A stretch of 64,000 bases of DNA, from the NCBI RefSeq assembly GCF_007786445.1, contig NZ_VNJI01000030.1:22380-86379 (forward strand), in the 5' to 3' direction. Of this stretch, positions 62,197 to 64,000 are shown piece after piece (position 1 is the first letter of the stretch; each line of letters begins with the position of its first letter). The DNA comes from Paenibacillus cremeus. GTDB taxonomy: Bacteria; Bacillota; Bacilli; Paenibacillales; NBRC-103111. The notes beneath the pieces are model-generated. The model saw only the letters and a list, made by a program, of their open reading frames with translations. It made no database searches and had not been told where the DNA came from. A program made the translations under genes and the position numbers.

Positions 62197-63033
62197 ATGA
62201 AGCTAGTGTTAATGGGTGACTTTCACTATCCGAGGCTGGATCATGCCGATGCCGACTCGGAACTGTTTCAGGCACGCGATGTGTTTTTTAGCGGAATGAT
62301 TCAGGCGTTCCTGGACATCGAAGCGGACTACCACATCTCCTTGGGCGACTTCTCGAATTTCGGAGCGGCGGAGGAGCTCAGCGCGCTGTACGGCCTTCTG
62401 CGTCAGGATGAGCGCCAGCGAAGGTTCATCCATGTGCTAGGAAATCATGACACCTACTCGATGCCGAAGCCGGACATCTTGGCGCTAACGGGTCAGCAGC
62501 GATACCACAGCATTGACACGGATGAAGCGCGGTTGATTTTCCTCGATACGTCGAAGGAGATGGACCACAAGGATTACGGCGGCGAAATCGATCCTGCGCA
62601 AAGGGCTTGGCTGGACAAGGAGCTGCTTCAGGCTGGAAGCAAGCCGGTGCTGCTGTTCGGGCATCATCCGATCCCGGAGACCACGGCTTTATCGGATTTG
62701 GACATGCTGCGCATCCACCCGGAAGACGACATTTGGCCGAGCCTGAAAAAAACGCCCGCTCCAGGCTATTACTTCTGTGGGCATAATCATATTCATTCGA
62801 TCGCTAGCCGGGAGCATTGGCATTTTGTGCAAACCGCGGCCTGTCTCGATCTCCCGGCCTTCCGGGTGGCGGAGCTAAAGGATGGACAGCTGAGCGTCGA
62901 TACGATCCCTGTCCAGGATGAGCATCTGCTGCAGCTCGCGAAGCTGATTAAAGTCAATATGAAGCATTTCAAGCCGAAGCCTGCGGCGGCGGGACAACCG
63001 TCCGATCACAGCTTAAGGGTCAACCATACCTAA
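62197..63033 (+). CDS. Metallophosphoesterase
   Basis: A 278-aa calcineurin-like phosphoesterase without signal peptide. Metal motifs are MGDFHYPRLD, ISLGDFSNFG, VLGNHDTYS, LFGHHPIPE and CGHNHIHS. It begins 34 nt after the TagC-like gene and ends the DeoR-led unit. With GDPD and the TagC-like protein it points to breakdown of a phosphodiester-linked polymer. The YfcE-type enzyme at 20156 belongs to another branch. Confidence 0.9.
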   Translation: MKLVLMGDFHYPRLDHADADSELFQARDVFFSGMIQAFLDIEADYHISLGDFSNFGAAEELSALYGLLRQDERQRRFIHVLGNHDTYSMPKPDILALTGQQRYHSIDTDEARLIFLDTSKEMDHKDYGGEIDPAQRAWLDKELLQAGSKPVLLFGHHPIPETTALSDLDMLRIHPEDDIWPSLKKTPAPGYYFCGHNHIHSIASREHWHFVQTAACLDLPAFRVAELKDGQLSVDTIPVQDEHLLQLAKLIKVNMKHFKPKPAAAGQPSDHSLRVNHT

Positions 63034-63054
63034 GGGATGGTTGGTAACATCCCC

Positions 63055-63107
63055 CCAAAAAAACCAGAGTGTCCATGCTGTATTCAGCAGGCTGCTCTGG
63101 TTTTTTA
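63055..63107. terminator. Bidirectional intrinsic terminator
   Basis: AAACCAGAG pairs with CTCTGGTTT; an inner TGCTG/CAGCA stem is present. A-rich sequence on one side and T6 on the other make it work in both directions, between convergent genes. Confidence 0.9.
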
Positions 63108-63113
63108 TCACGG

Positions 63114-63885
63114 TTAAACGCGGCTGTGGGCCGGCTCCCAGTTTCTCACGCCATTGTCTTCCAGAATGCCTAAGGTAACATCCGTAATATCGGGATCCTC
63201 AAGCAAGAGAGCGCGGACCTTAAATTTAATATCATCGGCCTCCGCCAAGGCCAGTCCCGGTTTTAGCTCGATTAGCCCCTCCACGTGGTAATAACGCCCC
63301 TCCTGAAGAATCCGCATCTGATAAATATCCGTTACGAAGCTCTCGGAGAGAATCAGTTGGGCTACTTTTTCCTCGACATCCGCCGGGGCCGCTACACCGA
63401 TCAGCCCGATCATATTATCATAACCGACCCGGAACGCCACGCCGACCATCAATAACCCGATCAGGATGGTGACCACACCGTCCAGAAGCTGAAACGAGGT
63501 CAAGGAAATAACCACAACCGCGATCATGGCTAGCAGGGCGCCGGACACGGCGACAAGATCTTCATAAAACACCAATCGAGTGGGCGGGGCCGCGCGACCT
63601 ACATTTTTAAACGCGGCGGCAACAACCGCCATGCCTTTGACTTCCAATCGGGCTTCCTTCGTAATTTCCTTCATCGCTTTAATTAAGATGCTTCCGTCGA
63701 TCGCGAGGTTCATCAATAACACGGTGATGTTCAGCCAAATGCCGCTGCCGCTGGTAACCGGATGCTGGATTAAATGCCAGCCTTCGAGAATGGTTTCATA
63801 GGCCATGATGGTGACTACGATCACTGCAATCATGCAGAAAATGTTAATCACACGCCCAAAGCCTGTAGGGAATTGACGAGGCCAC
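63114..63885 (-). pseudogene. Cation diffusion facilitator gene, 5' end lost
   Basis: About 257 codons match the cation-efflux (CDF) family from RQFPTGFGRVINIFCMIAVIVV to the C-terminal cytoplasmic domain (ILQEGRYYHVEGLIEL, DITDVTLGIL). The first two helices with one half of the metal site are absent. Upstream of QFPTGFGR the frame runs into unrelated sequence with a terminator hairpin, which looks like the end of an insertion sequence. The second metal half-site region (YEDLVAVSGALLAM) is kept. The gene is probably inactive. Confidence 0.65.
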
Positions 63886-64000
63886 TGAAAAAGTCTAGCT
63901 CTTAGAAAAAGGTACTGCCCTTCAAGAAAGTTGAAGAGGCTGTACCTTTTTTGTCGTATAATTGAGTCATCACAAAAAGCGGGTGAGAGCACATGATTCG
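63883..64000 (+). mobile_element. Left end of a probable insertion sequence
   Basis: The CDF reading frame ends abruptly near 63883. From there come CACTGAAAAAGTCTAGC (possible terminal repeat), a long hairpin (AAAAAGGTACTGCCC... pairing with ...GGCTGTACCTTTTTT, about 63904-63953), a TATAAT (63957-63962), a GGGTGAGAG ribosome site and ATG at 63993 opening MIR... before the window ends. A hairpin guarding the transposase start against read-through is a known IS feature. The family may be IS1182-like, but this cannot be shown from here. Confidence 0.5.

Noticed and set aside
1..64000. CRISPR arrays, tRNA or rRNA genes and riboswitches
   Set aside because: No regularly spaced repeats, cloverleaf or rRNA-like sequence was noticed, and no leader resembled a known riboswitch; a covariance-model scan would be needed to exclude small RNAs.

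Overview
The window looks like chromosomal DNA of a Paenibacillus-type member of the Bacillota. The evidence is YesM/YesN two-component pairs next to CUT1 sugar ABC transporters, lipoprotein binding proteins, a QoxABCD aa3 quinol oxidase, strong GGAGG ribosome binding sites, TTG and GTG starts, and many intrinsic terminators. Most of it is accessory carbohydrate metabolism. No rRNA, tRNA or CRISPR array was seen.

Layout. (1) 1-11001 is an arabinan/arabinoside locus: the 3' end of a GH51 arabinofuranosidase, a YesM-like kinase and YesN-like regulator, a binding protein with two permeases, and two more GH51 enzymes separated by a small cysteine-rich DUF6171 protein. (2) 11137-12884 holds an AT-rich YdcF-like gene and, on the minus strand, an AIM24-family gene. 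(3) 12997-26355 contains two complete copies of a module made of an 82-aa two-helix membrane protein plus qoxABCD. The copies are separated by a permease remnant, a dienelactone hydrolase-like gene, a LarA-like gene, a phosphoesterase and a polysaccharide deacetylase. (4) 26426-36180 is a LysR regulator divergent from two isochorismatase-fold hydrolases, a peptide-type ABC transporter with a fused double ATPase, an MFS transporter and a decayed third isochorismatase. (5) 36412-46152 is a second YesM/YesN pair, an LplB/LplC/LplA-type transporter and an 896-aa GH106-like glycosidase. (6) 46156-50827 carries an orphan cytosolic histidine kinase, an aldo/keto reductase, ribulokinase (araB) and an XRE-cupin regulator. 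(7) 51287-59124 is a sugar ABC operon with a Gfo/Idh/MocA dehydrogenase, a cupin, the two halves of a Tm-1-like protein and a GH172 (DUF2961) enzyme. (8) 59477-63033 is a DeoR regulator, a glycerophosphodiesterase, a secreted TagC-like beta-propeller and a metallophosphoesterase. (9) The right edge is a cation-efflux gene that has lost its 5' end, apparently to an insertion sequence running out of the window.

How it works together. Three CUT1 importers without their own ATPase (a shared MsmX-type ATPase is presumed elsewhere) feed oligosaccharides to intracellular GH51, GH106-like and GH172 enzymes, and ribulokinase channels arabinose onward. The clearest regulatory signal is a pair of 13-bp direct repeats with 22-bp spacing. 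It lies at the same distance from matching -10 boxes and cre-like sites in front of both the second YesM/YesN operon and its transporter operon, and is probably the binding site of that AraC-type regulator.
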